The notes under the pieces: generated by a model
Database searches by the model: none
Told to the model about the DNA's origin: nothing
What the model saw: only the letters and a program-made list of their open reading frames with translations
Source of the DNA: Pseudoroseomonas ludipueritiae
GTDB taxonomy: Bacteria > Pseudomonadota > Alphaproteobacteria > Acetobacterales > Acetobacteraceae
Assembly: GCF_014490445.1 (NCBI RefSeq)
Contig: NZ_JACTUZ010000003.1
Location: 1-64,000, forward strand
Length of the DNA: 64,000 bases
Reading direction: 5' to 3'
Shown: positions 35,281 to 43,698 of the stretch, in pieces
Layout: the number at the start of each line of letters is the position of its first letter
How positions within the stretch are numbered: the first letter of the stretch is position 1
Translations under genes and position numbers: made by a program

Positions 35281-35847
35281 TCAGCCGGCTGGTGGTGCCA
35301 CGTGAAGGGACACGGCATCTGTGAAGGTGACGTCCAGCTCGTCTCCTGGCTTCAGGCTGGGCAGCAGGTTGAGCATCGGTTGATGCCGTACCGTGAAGCG
35401 GCGCGGCACTCGGTCGGGACCGATCACGGCGATGCTGCGCCCCGCGACGTCGACGCCCTCGACGCGGACCCGCACCCGTTCACGATGTACCAGGAGGCCT
35501 CCGGGCTTTTCGCCCTGCTCGGCACGCGCGGCGCTGGTGGTCGAGGGGGGGCGTGGGTCACCAGGCTGGGCGATCTCTGCCGCAAAGGTGCTGACAACCC
35601 GTAGAACGACACGGTCACCGGGCTTGAGCTGCGGCAGGTTGCGTAGCTCGGGGGGCGCCTTGACCGAGAGCAGCGCGCCGGTTTCGTCGCGCAGCAGGAC
35701 ATCACGGCTGGTGAGGTCCACGCTCTCAACAACGGCATTCACCGCATCGTTGCCGATAACGGCGGCCGGCTGGGCCATTGGCCGCTGCGGCTCCACGGTG
35801 AAGGCCCCGAGCAGGGCCAGGAGGGGGAGAGTCGCACGGATGCGCAT
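35281..35847 (-). CDS. Exported protein with two tandem repeat units, unknown function
   Basis: The 188-residue protein has a signal peptide (cleavage near AQP, about 25-27). The mature part contains two copies of one pattern: first VVESVDLTSRDVLLRDETG followed by LRNLPQLKPGDRVVLRV, then VEGVDVAGRSIAVIGPD followed by LNLLPSLKPGDELDVTF. Each looks like a small beta-barrel unit of about 55 residues. No metal-binding or catalytic motif is visible. It lies 39 bases after the end of the outer-membrane protein gene at 35887 and may be co-transcribed with it. Confidence 0.7.
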   Translation of the reverse strand: MRIRATLPLLALLGAFTVEPQRPMAQPAAVIGNDAVNAVVESVDLTSRDVLLRDETGALLSVKAPPELRNLPQLKPGDRVVLRVVSTFAAEIAQPGDPRPPSTTSAARAEQGEKPGGLLVHRERVRVRVEGVDVAGRSIAVIGPDRVPRRFTVRHQPMLNLLPSLKPGDELDVTFTDAVSLHVAPPAG

Positions 35848-35886
35848 TGCGTTTTTTCCTTGTTCTTCCGGGGACGCGGGCGGCTG

Positions 35887-36840
35887 TCAGAATTTCCCGG
35901 AGATGGAGAAGAAGACACCGCCGCCATGTGGCCGGTTCTGTGCGCCGAACTCGGTGACCCAGCGCAGGGATGCGTTGATCTCGGTCTCGCCGAGTTTGAA
36001 GGCGTAGCGGGCCATGGGGCCAGCTGAGAAAACGCGGCCGCGGAACCCACCCAGCCGGTCGGCCAATCCGCCCTCATCATCCGTGATCTGTTTCAGGGCT
36101 GATCCGGCGACGCCGATGCCGAAGCCTTTGGCGACATCAATACTGGCGGAGGCATCCAGGTGCAGGATGGCGCCGCTGGTGTAGTCGGTCTTGGCGTTAC
36201 GTGTGTTGATGTCGAGGCCGAGATTGAAGGACAGATCCAGCCCGCTGGAGGGATGCAGGTAGGTATAGGCAACGGTCGGCGTGAAGGTCCAGTAGCCCAT
36301 GCTCACATTGGCCAGGGAGGAGCCATCGTAGAGACCAGTCGGCGCGAAGATGTCCAGCCGCGCCTGGAAGAAGTTCGTGCCGCTCCGGTAGCCGAGCATG
36401 GCGGGGGTGATGATGATGTCACCCGGATTGAAGTCTTTGTCGGTGTCCCTTATCGGGCCGGCATAGGCACGGGCGCGCATGTACTGCACCGGAATGGTCA
36501 GCCCCATGGCGTAGGTGAAGTTGCCCATGTCGAGCTTCGGAACCCAGATCGCGCTGTAGGAGAGGCTGGCGAAATCGACATCCAGGCCGGCCCGGATCTC
36601 CCCCGCGACCGGCAGGTTCAGTCCACGACTTGCCGAAGCATAGTAGTAGAGCGGCGCTGACGACCAATAGAGGCCCGGGTCCCAAGGAACGATGCCAGCT
36701 TTTGGCGTGGCGAAGGCCCCGCTGATGTAATGCCCGCCGCCGCCCTCCGAGGCTTCGGCGCCGCCCACGAAGGCCGTGCCCCAGGCGAGAGCCAGCAGCC
36801 CGGTGCAAACTCTGCGCATCGTAGGCGCGTGATACGTCAT
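35887..36840 (-). CDS. Outer-membrane beta-barrel protein of the phenol meta-pathway transporter family
   Basis: The 317-residue protein has a signal peptide and a mature start SEGGGGHYISGAFATP. It has many alternating hydrophobic strands and a C-terminal Phe (FFSISGKF), the usual outer-membrane insertion signal. GGGHY at the mature start and the length match COG4313/PF13557-type putative channel proteins. GGAAAGG precedes the ATG at 36840. The transported compound is unknown. A second barrel-like protein lies divergently at 37126. Confidence 0.72.
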   Translation of the reverse strand: MTYHAPTMRRVCTGLLALAWGTAFVGGAEASEGGGGHYISGAFATPKAGIVPWDPGLYWSSAPLYYYASASRGLNLPVAGEIRAGLDVDFASLSYSAIWVPKLDMGNFTYAMGLTIPVQYMRARAYAGPIRDTDKDFNPGDIIITPAMLGYRSGTNFFQARLDIFAPTGLYDGSSLANVSMGYWTFTPTVAYTYLHPSSGLDLSFNLGLDINTRNAKTDYTSGAILHLDASASIDVAKGFGIGVAGSALKQITDDEGGLADRLGGFRGRVFSAGPMARYAFKLGETEINASLRWVTEFGAQNRPHGGGVFFSISGKF

Positions 36841-37125
36841 GCGCTTGCCCTTTCCATGAGCGGCGGCACTCCGCCCTGACCAGCGAGAGTGCGCAAGCTG
36901 CCCCGGTTTGGGCATCCTGGCTTTACTGCAGACGCGCCGGGATTTTGCCGTAGTCTCGCCAAGCTGCCGGGGTGTGCGGGAAGTGCGGCCGCGTCTGGGG
37001 TAAACCTCGGCGGCGGATCAGGAATACACCTGATGTGCATGGAGACGACGGACAGGCTGTAGTGGGTAAGCGTCATGGGGGCGGGCTGCCCTTGTGTGGC
37101 ATCGAGCCGGGGGACGCGGGAGAAC

Positions 37126-37968
37126 ATGCGAAAGATGAGGCAGAATCGGGCTTCCCATTGGTGCGGCGCGGCCATGACAGGGCTTGCGCTCCTCTGCGCC
37201 GCAACGCCGGGCCAGGCCCAGAGCAGCGACCAGTCGGACCGGCATTCAGTGGATGAATTGTCGCGCCAGGTCGCCAATCCAATCGCGCACCTGATCAGTG
37301 TCCCGCTGCAGAACAACATGGATTTCGGCGCCGGGCAGAAGAACTCGATGCAGGACACGCTGAACATCCAGCCGGTGATCCCGCTCGAGCTGGGCAATGG
37401 CTGGGGCGTGGTGACCCGCGTCATCTTGCCGGTGATGTATCATGGTAGTGCCTATACGGGTGACGAGTACCGCAGCGGCCTCGGTGATACGAGCCTCAGC
37501 CTGTTCTTTCATGGCCCGCTGGAGCAGGGCAAGCCGATGATCGGCTTGGGGCCGATCATCCGTGTTCCGACCGCAACCGACGACCAGCTCGGCAACCGGC
37601 GCTGGGGCGCGGGCCCCACCATGATTATGGTGCAGCAGAGCCCGCGCTGGACCTTGGGTCTCCTCGCATCCCATGTCTGGTCCTTCGGCGATTCACCCGG
37701 CAGACCTGACTTCAACGCCACGTCGGTGCAGCCCTTCGTGGCGCATACCTTCAGTGGCGGCTTCTCGCTGAGCGCCACGACCGAAACCGTTTATGACTGG
37801 ACCACCCGCCAATGGACGGTGCCGCTCAACTTGCAGGCGGCGCAGATCGTCAAGCTTGGCCCTCTTCCGGTCAGCCTGTTCTTCGGGCCGCGTGTCTATC
37901 TGCAGCGCCCCAAAGGGGGGCCGGACTGGGGCCTGCGCTTCGGCGTGCAGTTCCTGTTTCCGACCTGA
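37126..37968 (+). CDS. Exported beta-barrel-like protein, putative outer-membrane transporter
   Basis: About 280 residues from ATG 37126; an in-frame start at 37075 is also possible. A hydrophobic signal stretch is followed by AQSSDQSD and then a strand-rich body with repeated aromatic/glycine patterns such as IQPVIPLELGNGWGVVTRVILPV and LGPIIRVPTATDDQLG. These resemble PF13557-like neutral outer-membrane channels. It ends FGVQFLFPT, with the Phe near but not at the C-terminus. It is divergent from the barrel gene at 35887. Confidence 0.65.
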   Translation: MRKMRQNRASHWCGAAMTGLALLCAATPGQAQSSDQSDRHSVDELSRQVANPIAHLISVPLQNNMDFGAGQKNSMQDTLNIQPVIPLELGNGWGVVTRVILPVMYHGSAYTGDEYRSGLGDTSLSLFFHGPLEQGKPMIGLGPIIRVPTATDDQLGNRRWGAGPTMIMVQQSPRWTLGLLASHVWSFGDSPGRPDFNATSVQPFVAHTFSGGFSLSATTETVYDWTTRQWTVPLNLQAAQIVKLGPLPVSLFFGPRVYLQRPKGGPDWGLRFGVQFLFPT

Positions 37969-38047
37969 CCCCTTTAACGGGTGCGGGTTCCTCCTGACTC
38001 GTGAACCTCGGAACTTCCCAGGTCAGCGCTCAGGGAGGCTTTGTGGG

Positions 38048-39022
38048 CTACCCCCGTGGCGGCGGCACGGCAATCCAGGCAACGCTGCCGCCTTCCATGA
38101 CTGGCTGTAGCCAATCGTTGCCGCAGTGATCGAAGCTGATCGGTCCAATCACCTCTGGCACGCACCCCGTGGGCGGCTGCGTGAACCGGGTGCCTAGCGC
38201 GTATCGGGCACCTGGCGGCACCGGGGCGGGGTTGGGAGCCGCAGGCGAGGCCTGGCTTTGCTGCGCCGGTGCGGTGTTGCGGGCAGAGCGGTCGGCCGAA
38301 GCGGCCGCCTGCTCCGCGGACCCCTGCGCTGCCCCTGCCGCGTGCTGGGCCCGGCTGGCTGCCGCTGACGCCGCCGCGGCTGATTTCCGGGCCTCTTCAG
38401 CGGAGGCGTCATTGGCGGTGCTGCCCGATGGCGCAGTGGCAGGTGGCGGCGGCGTGACGATCACGGTGGTCGGTGTGTCGGCCCTGTTGATCGCGCCGGC
38501 CACCAGCCCGGCGGTCGTGCCGGCGATCAGGCCGCCAGCAATCACCGCCCCGGCATCCCAGCCGTAGCCGCCGCCGCCATAGGCGGGGTAGGGCATTGGG
38601 GGCGGTAAGGGCGGGGGCGGCGGCGGCGGGCGAAAGCCGCCCCCACCGGCGGGTGGCGGACGCCCGCCGGCGGGCGGCGGATGCCCACCAGCCGGCCCCC
38701 GGCGCCCCGCGACCACCGTGTTCCCGGCATTGATGGTAACCTGATGTCCGCCCCGGATCTCATTGTGCTGGGCGATACGGTTGCGTGCGCCTCCAGCCGG
38801 ACCATGCGGCCCGCCGCCTCCAGGATGGACGTTGCTGGGCAGCGGACGCTGCTCCCCACGCCGCACTGCGCCGGCCGATGGGTGGAAGCCGGCGCCGGCG
38901 AAGCCCGCGGCAGGTCGATGAAAGCCGCCTCCGCCGAACCCATGTCCCCCACCGCCGAGCCGCGCTGTGGCCGGCGAAGCGAGCAACAAGCCGCTAAGTG
39001 CCAGGGCTGTGGCGCGTCTCAT
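38048..39022 (-). CDS. Exported Gly/Pro/Ala-rich protein, unknown function
   Basis: The 324-residue protein has a signal peptide followed by low-complexity blocks: a Gly/His/Phe-rich start (GGGGHGFGGGGFHRP), a Pro-rich region with seven consecutive prolines near 131-137, a glycine-zipper-like membrane stretch (AGAVIAGGLIAGTTAGLVAGAI) and an Ala/Ser-rich coiled-coil-like segment. A folded-looking C-terminal domain contains two cysteines (GCVPEV, DHCGNDW). Its ATG overlaps the stop of the DUF2092 gene (ATGA). Similar proteins often sit beside DUF2092 genes; the role is unknown. Confidence 0.65.
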   Translation of the reverse strand: MRRATALALSGLLLASPATARLGGGGHGFGGGGFHRPAAGFAGAGFHPSAGAVRRGEQRPLPSNVHPGGGGPHGPAGGARNRIAQHNEIRGGHQVTINAGNTVVAGRRGPAGGHPPPAGGRPPPAGGGGFRPPPPPPPLPPPMPYPAYGGGGYGWDAGAVIAGGLIAGTTAGLVAGAINRADTPTTVIVTPPPPATAPSGSTANDASAEEARKSAAAASAAASRAQHAAGAAQGSAEQAAASADRSARNTAPAQQSQASPAAPNPAPVPPGARYALGTRFTQPPTGCVPEVIGPISFDHCGNDWLQPVMEGGSVAWIAVPPPRG

Positions 39023-39834
39023 GGATCACCTCCATCTTGCCGTCGAGCGAAGGGAACTGGCCGAGTGCCGGGCGGCTGGCGGAAACTGAAGAAGCTCTCG
39101 TCAATGCTAGGCCCGATCCGCCAGGCATCGAAGCGCAGCAGAGTCCGCCGTCCATCGCGATTCACGCTGACCATCAATGGTAGGGGCAAGTCAGCCTGTG
39201 CCACCCACAACTCCCAGGCGACCGGGCCGCTCTGCAGGATCAGGTGCCATGCGGGATGCCCCGAGATTTCGGTGCTCGACACGACCTCGCCGGAAGTGCC
39301 CGGCGCCAGCCGCGCATGGGGGTCGGAGACCAGCAAGGTTCCAAGCTCCAGCGGCACGCCGAGCTGGTCCTCCAGCAACGGGACGGCCTGGTCGAGGCTG
39401 GCCGGCGCCGGCTCTTCGGCAAAGACCTGCTGGGGGATCGCATGCACGGTGACCTTGCGGCCGTCGTAATAAACATCCGCCAGCACAGCGTCGCCGCGGA
39501 TGTCGGCGCGCAGCCTGTCCGGACGGCGGATTGCCAGCGTGATGTCGGAAAGCAGCGAGGCTGTGCGGCCATCGGCCAGCGCAACCTCCCGCAACACGGT
39601 CAGCTCCACCGCCAAACTGGGCGCCGCCGCCAGGCCGCGCGACATGGCACGCAGCAGCTGGTCGGCTTCGTCGCTCAACCCGGCAGGAGAGGCAGGTGCC
39701 GGCGCTGGGAGAACAGGTGCTGGCGAGGCCGCGGGCGGCGCCGGGTCACTCGTCGTCTGCGCCGGTACCGCCGTGATGCCGGACAGCAGAAAGGCCGCCA
39801 CCAGCGGTAATCCCCTCCCCGCGCCTTTCCGCAT
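39019..39834 (-). CDS. DUF2092-family exported protein
   Basis: The 271-residue protein has a signal peptide, a Pro/Ala-rich linker (27-52) and a domain from ADQLLRAMSRGLAAAPSLAVELTVLREV to the end. The features RRPDRLRADIRGD, VYYDGRKVTVHAI and the Phe-rich end DESFFSF are DUF2092 hallmarks. The fold resembles LolA/LppX-like lipoprotein carriers, so a periplasmic lipid or hydrophobic ligand role is possible. It is the first gene of a coupled pair with the 38048 gene. Confidence 0.8.
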   Translation of the reverse strand: MRKGAGRGLPLVAAFLLSGITAVPAQTTSDPAPPAASPAPVLPAPAPASPAGLSDEADQLLRAMSRGLAAAPSLAVELTVLREVALADGRTASLLSDITLAIRRPDRLRADIRGDAVLADVYYDGRKVTVHAIPQQVFAEEPAPASLDQAVPLLEDQLGVPLELGTLLVSDPHARLAPGTSGEVVSSTEISGHPAWHLILQSGPVAWELWVAQADLPLPLMVSVNRDGRRTLLRFDAWRIGPSIDESFFSFRQPPGTRPVPFARRQDGGDP

Positions 39835-40141
39835 GTCAATCTCCTCCCCAGCGTTGTCCGCAGCTTGGTGCGGAAATCTTAGGGGGTAGCCCTTCGATGG
39901 ATGATCGGGTGGATACCTGATCGAGATAGCAGAAATCCCTTAGGCTCCCACGCCTGCGGTGCATTCGCGAGAGAGTCCGTTCCGCTCACGGCACCTTCTG
40001 CCTGACCGCAGCACAAGGCCGGTTCAGGAGCTGGCAGGCCGCAGAAGTACGGCCTCACTGTTGGGCAGGCATCGTCGCAGCGGCTGATATCGATGAGAGC
40101 GTGAAGAACCGTGCTGCGACCACGGGGGCCAAGGGCACGGC
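39835..40141. other. Intergenic region
   Basis: About 300 bases upstream of the DUF2092 gene. No gene or clear promoter found. The decayed hydantoinase B sequence may begin as early as about 40090 (a short in-frame stretch IDESVKNRAATT). Confidence 0.35.
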
Positions 40142-40780
40142 CCGCTGCGGCCGGCTGACGTGGTCGCGTTGAACAACCCCTTCAACGGTCGCCCGCGCCT
40201 GCCCGATGTCGCGGTGGCCACCCCGGTCTTCGACGCCGCGTGGCGCGCAATCCTGTTCTTCCTGCGCGGGCACCATGCCGACATCGGCGGCATCACCTCT
40301 GGCGCGACACCAGCTGGAGGAGAGCGTTGTGGCCGCTGCGTGTCCACACCACGGTGGAATTCACCGGCACCAGCCCGCAGAATCCCACGAACTTCATCAC
40401 CCCGCCGGCGGTGACGCGCGGTCGTGCTCTACGTGTTCCGCTGCTTGGTGGGCACGAAGATCCCCCTCAATGACAGATGCCTCAAGCCGATCCGGCTCCT
40501 GATCCCGCCCTGCACCTTCCTGCCGCCGGGGCTCGGGTGGTGCCGGGCAGCACCGCGGCGGCAACGGGTCGGTCCGGCGCCTGCGCTTCATGGAGCCGAA
40601 GACCGCCGTGATCGTGGCATCGCACCGCGAGGTCGCGCCCTTCGGCCTGGATGGCGGGGCGGACGGCGCCGCGGGACAACAATGGGTTGAACGAGCGGAT
40701 GGCTCGCGGCGGGAACTATCAGGCACTGCGCGGGTCGAGTTGTGGCTGGGGCACGTGTTCGAACCGCGACTGCCGATGGT
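40142..40780 (+). pseudogene. Hydantoinase B/oxoprolinase-family remnant, frameshifted and deleted
   Basis: Four plus-strand pieces in shifting frames follow the order of a HyuB-type protein. Piece one (from about 40148) reads DVVALNNPFNG then LPDVAVATPVFDAAW and GHHADIGGITSG. Piece two (about 40345-40415) reads VEFTGTSPQNPTNFITPPA. Piece three (about 40424-40520) reads LYVFRCLVGTKIPLNDRCLKP. Piece four (from about 40590) reads EPKTAVIVASHREVAPFGL then GQQWVERADGS. Intact proteins run to about 500-570 residues, so much of the coding sequence is lost as well as shifted. Such enzymes hydrolyse hydantoins or 5-oxoproline. It is not functional as written unless the assembly is at fault. Confidence 0.8.
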
Positions 40781-41025
40781 GGGGGCGTCGGGGCCGCCTG
40801 GGCGGCGCCTCCCCCTCCCCTTCCCTCGCAACAGGCATGGACCAGGGTGCCCCCTGCCTCCCCGCGCCGGGAACCCGCGCGTCGTTTCAGCAGGAACATG
40901 CCCGGCATGACAACCTATCGGAGGCACGGGAGGAAGTCGTCAAGCCATCTGAATTCCTACTTGCTACTTCCGTGTGAGAAACAGGAGCAAGATGGCATTG
41001 CATCGCCAGAGCGAGGGTGACGAGA

Positions 41026-41733
41026 TTAGACTCTACTAGAAGCATCGCTGTTTAAAAGCGCCAACAAGGGCCGACTGCCTTCATCGATATCGCGGATCAT
41101 CGCCGTGCGAACCCCTTCTGCATCACCATTCGACAATGCCGTCAGCGCTTCCTGGTGCCCGTTGTACAGAGGCGCCACTTCATAGAGGCGGCTGAGCAGC
41201 GGCCCACATTGCATCCAGAGATTTTCCACCAACCCGAGGAGCACGGGCATCGCCGCAAGGCGGCATATACCAAAGTGGAATTTCTCGTTCGCCTGAACAG
41301 CAGCAACAAAGTTCTTGGCTCGCTCAGCTTCCATCATCGACGCGTGTACCGCAGTCAGCGCCCCTATATCGGCCGGTGTGACGCGATGTGCTGCCGCCAG
41401 CGCAGCCTCGCCTTCCAGCTGGCAGCGTAGATGGCGGATCTCCAGGAACCTTTCCCGGCTGATGGAGGGGACCACCACGGTTCCGCGCTCGTCCATGGAC
41501 AGGGCTTGCTCCGACACCAAGCGGAGCAAGGCCTCACGCACAGGTGTTGCACTGATGCCGAGTTGCGCTGCCAGCGGCCGCAACTGCAACTTCTCCCCCG
41601 GCTTCAGGCGGCTCAGCATCAGTGCGGACCGCAAGGCGCGATAGGCTCTTTCACTCAGACTCTCGCGCGGGACGGGGTCAAGCACTCTGCCGGAGCTTGA
41701 CCGGGGCAACCGCGGCGCAGGCGCTTTTGTCAT
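41026..41733 (-). CDS. GntR-family regulator, FadR/FCD subfamily
   Basis: The 235-residue protein has an N-terminal winged helix-turn-helix (LSERAYRALRSALMLSRLKPGEKL, then LAAQLGISATPVREALLRL) and a C-terminal all-helical FCD domain. Metal/effector-site residues are visible around EIRHLRCQLEGEAA and NEKFHFGI, while GHQEALTALSNGDAEGVR is typical of the last helices. I chose ATG 41733; an in-frame TTG at 41745 is an alternative. It is divergent from the TPP enzyme/ABC importer operon and is the likely repressor of it, acting through the palindrome at 41760-41769. Confidence 0.88.
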   Translation of the reverse strand: MTKAPAPRLPRSSSGRVLDPVPRESLSERAYRALRSALMLSRLKPGEKLQLRPLAAQLGISATPVREALLRLVSEQALSMDERGTVVVPSISRERFLEIRHLRCQLEGEAALAAAHRVTPADIGALTAVHASMMEAERAKNFVAAVQANEKFHFGICRLAAMPVLLGLVENLWMQCGPLLSRLYEVAPLYNGHQEALTALSNGDAEGVRTAMIRDIDEGSRPLLALLNSDASSRV

Positions 41734-41759
41734 TGACAAGCTCAATGCCAGAATTTCAC

Positions 41760-41769
41760 TGTTATAACA
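41760..41769. promoter_or_regulatory. Candidate GntR operator
   Basis: TGTTATAACA is a perfect 10-base palindrome in the 76-base gap between the GntR gene and the TPP enzyme gene. It has the TGT-N4-ACA form seen in FadR-subfamily operators. A TTGACA hexamer at 41733-41738 lies upstream on the plus strand, but at non-standard spacing from TTATAA. Confidence 0.45.
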
Positions 41770-41809
41770 AATGACGCGGCCACAGCGTCAATGAGGGAGG
41801 GAGACCGCC

Positions 41810-43543
41810 ATGGATACCGCCATGCCGGCCAACAGGCCCGGCGTGAACGAGTCCGTCGCCATGCGCTTGGCCACTGCCTTTCGCCGTCACGGGGTTGAGA
41901 TTGTCTTCGGGCAGAGCATCCCCTCCAGCTTCTTTCTGGCAGCGCCTCAGGCCGGTATCCGGCAGGCGACCTATCGCGCCGAGAATGCCGGCGGCACGAT
42001 GGCGGATGGTTACGCACGCATCAGCGGCCGCACCGGCGTGGTGGCAGCGCAGAACGGTCCTGCCGCGACCTTGCTGGTGCCGCCACTGGCGGAGGCACTG
42101 AAAGCCTCCATCCCCATCGTTGCCCTGGTCCAGGACGTGGCGCGCGACACCACGGAGAAGAACGCCTTCCAGGAACTCGATCATCTGAAGCTGTTCGACG
42201 GCTGCACAAAGTGGGCCCGGCGCATCGACCACGCCTCCCGCGTTGAGGAGATGGTTGATCTGGCCTTCGCGCAAGCCAATGGTGGCCGCCCGGGTCCCGT
42301 GGCGCTGATCCTGCCGGCCGACCTGCTGACCGAGACAGCCCGCGCCGCCGAGAAGCGGCAGGCCGACCTTGGCCGATACCCCTTGGACCGCAGTGTAGCG
42401 GACCCGGCGGCGGTGCGAGAAGCAGCGAGGCTGCTCGCGGCGGCCCGCGCGCCGCTGGTGATCGCCGGTGGCGGCGTGCATGCCTCTGGCGCCTGCGAGG
42501 CTCTGGCGATGTTGCAGGAGCATGGGCACCTGCCGGTCGCCACCACGGTTATGGGCAAAGGCGCTGTGGCGGAAACGCATCCATTATCGCTCGGCGTGGT
42601 CGGCTACTTCATGGGGCATGGCGCCCGCGGCCGGGCACTGCGGCCACTGGTTGAGGAAGCGGATGTCGTGTTGCTGGTCGGCAACCGGGCCAACCAGAAC
42701 GGTACCGACAGTTGGAAGCTGTACCCGCAGAACGCCCGCTACATCCAGATCGACATCGACAGCACGGAGATTGGCCGAAATTACGAGGCACTTCGCCTCG
42801 CCGGTGATGCGAAGCTGACGCTGCAAGCGCTGCACGACGCGATGCTGGCCGAGGATCTTTCACACCGCGCCAACGCACGCTCCAGGATGGAGGCCCATAT
42901 CCGAGAGGGCGTCGAAGACTGGCGCCGCTTCACCCACCACATCCGCACGAATGACCGCGAACCGATCCGCCCCGAGCGCGTCATGCAGGCGCTGGAAAAC
43001 ATCATCGACGCTGACACCATCGTCGCCGCCGATGCCAGCTACTCCTCCATCTGGGTCGCGAACTACCTGACGGCGCAGCGGCCTGGCATGCGCTTTCTGA
43101 CGCCGCGAGGACTGGCCGGCCTCGGCTGGGGCCTGCCGCTGGCCATCGGGGCAAAGCTGGCAGCCCCGGCTCGGAAGGTGGTGTGCCTCGCCGGCGATGG
43201 TGGCTTCGCCCATACCTGGGCGGAGCTGGAGACGGCCCTCCGGCTCAAGCTCGACATTCCAGTAGTTGTGCTCAACAATCAAATCCTCGGATATCAGAAA
43301 CATGCCGAGGACGTGATCTTTGGGGCCCATACTGAAGCCTGTCACTTCGCGCCTGTAGACCATGCGGCAATCGCCCGCGCCTGCGGCTGCCATGGCATAC
43401 GCGTGGAGCGTGCGGCCGATCTCGATGCCGCCTTGCAAGAGGCCTGGCAGCAGGATCGGCCCACCGTGGTGGATGTCATCACCGACCCCGATGCGCGTCC
43501 GCCGGTGACCTTCTACGACAACACATACCCTTCCCCCTTCTGA
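41810..43543 (+). CDS. Thiamine diphosphate enzyme, acetolactate synthase large subunit-like
   Basis: The 577-residue protein has three domains: PYR (1-180) with the catalytic Glu in RAENAGGTMADGYARISG, a central domain (about 205-340) and PP with the ThDP motif GDGGFAHTWAELETA followed by NN (about 465-495). Length and layout match the acetolactate synthase, glyoxylate carboligase, benzoylformate decarboxylase and oxalyl-CoA decarboxylase group. No small subunit is nearby, and the gene heads a catabolic-looking operon, so biosynthetic acetolactate synthase is unlikely. A 2-oxoacid lyase or carboligase acting on the imported compound is inferred. It is divergent from the GntR regulator. Confidence 0.85.
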   Translation: MDTAMPANRPGVNESVAMRLATAFRRHGVEIVFGQSIPSSFFLAAPQAGIRQATYRAENAGGTMADGYARISGRTGVVAAQNGPAATLLVPPLAEALKASIPIVALVQDVARDTTEKNAFQELDHLKLFDGCTKWARRIDHASRVEEMVDLAFAQANGGRPGPVALILPADLLTETARAAEKRQADLGRYPLDRSVADPAAVREAARLLAAARAPLVIAGGGVHASGACEALAMLQEHGHLPVATTVMGKGAVAETHPLSLGVVGYFMGHGARGRALRPLVEEADVVLLVGNRANQNGTDSWKLYPQNARYIQIDIDSTEIGRNYEALRLAGDAKLTLQALHDAMLAEDLSHRANARSRMEAHIREGVEDWRRFTHHIRTNDREPIRPERVMQALENIIDADTIVAADASYSSIWVANYLTAQRPGMRFLTPRGLAGLGWGLPLAIGAKLAAPARKVVCLAGDGGFAHTWAELETALRLKLDIPVVVLNNQILGYQKHAEDVIFGAHTEACHFAPVDHAAIARACGCHGIRVERAADLDAALQEAWQQDRPTVVDVITDPDARPPVTFYDNTYPSPF

Positions 43544-43698
43544 TGCAGTTCCTCCGCGAGACCTGCGCCGTGCCGGCTTGGAGCTGCAGGAGGTGCCGCA
43601 GCCGCAGCCACAGGACAGCAGAAAGTTGACGCTCCCTGCTGCGGCCGAGAGACGGCTGAACCCGAATATACGGACGATAGAACAGGGAGGAAAATAAG

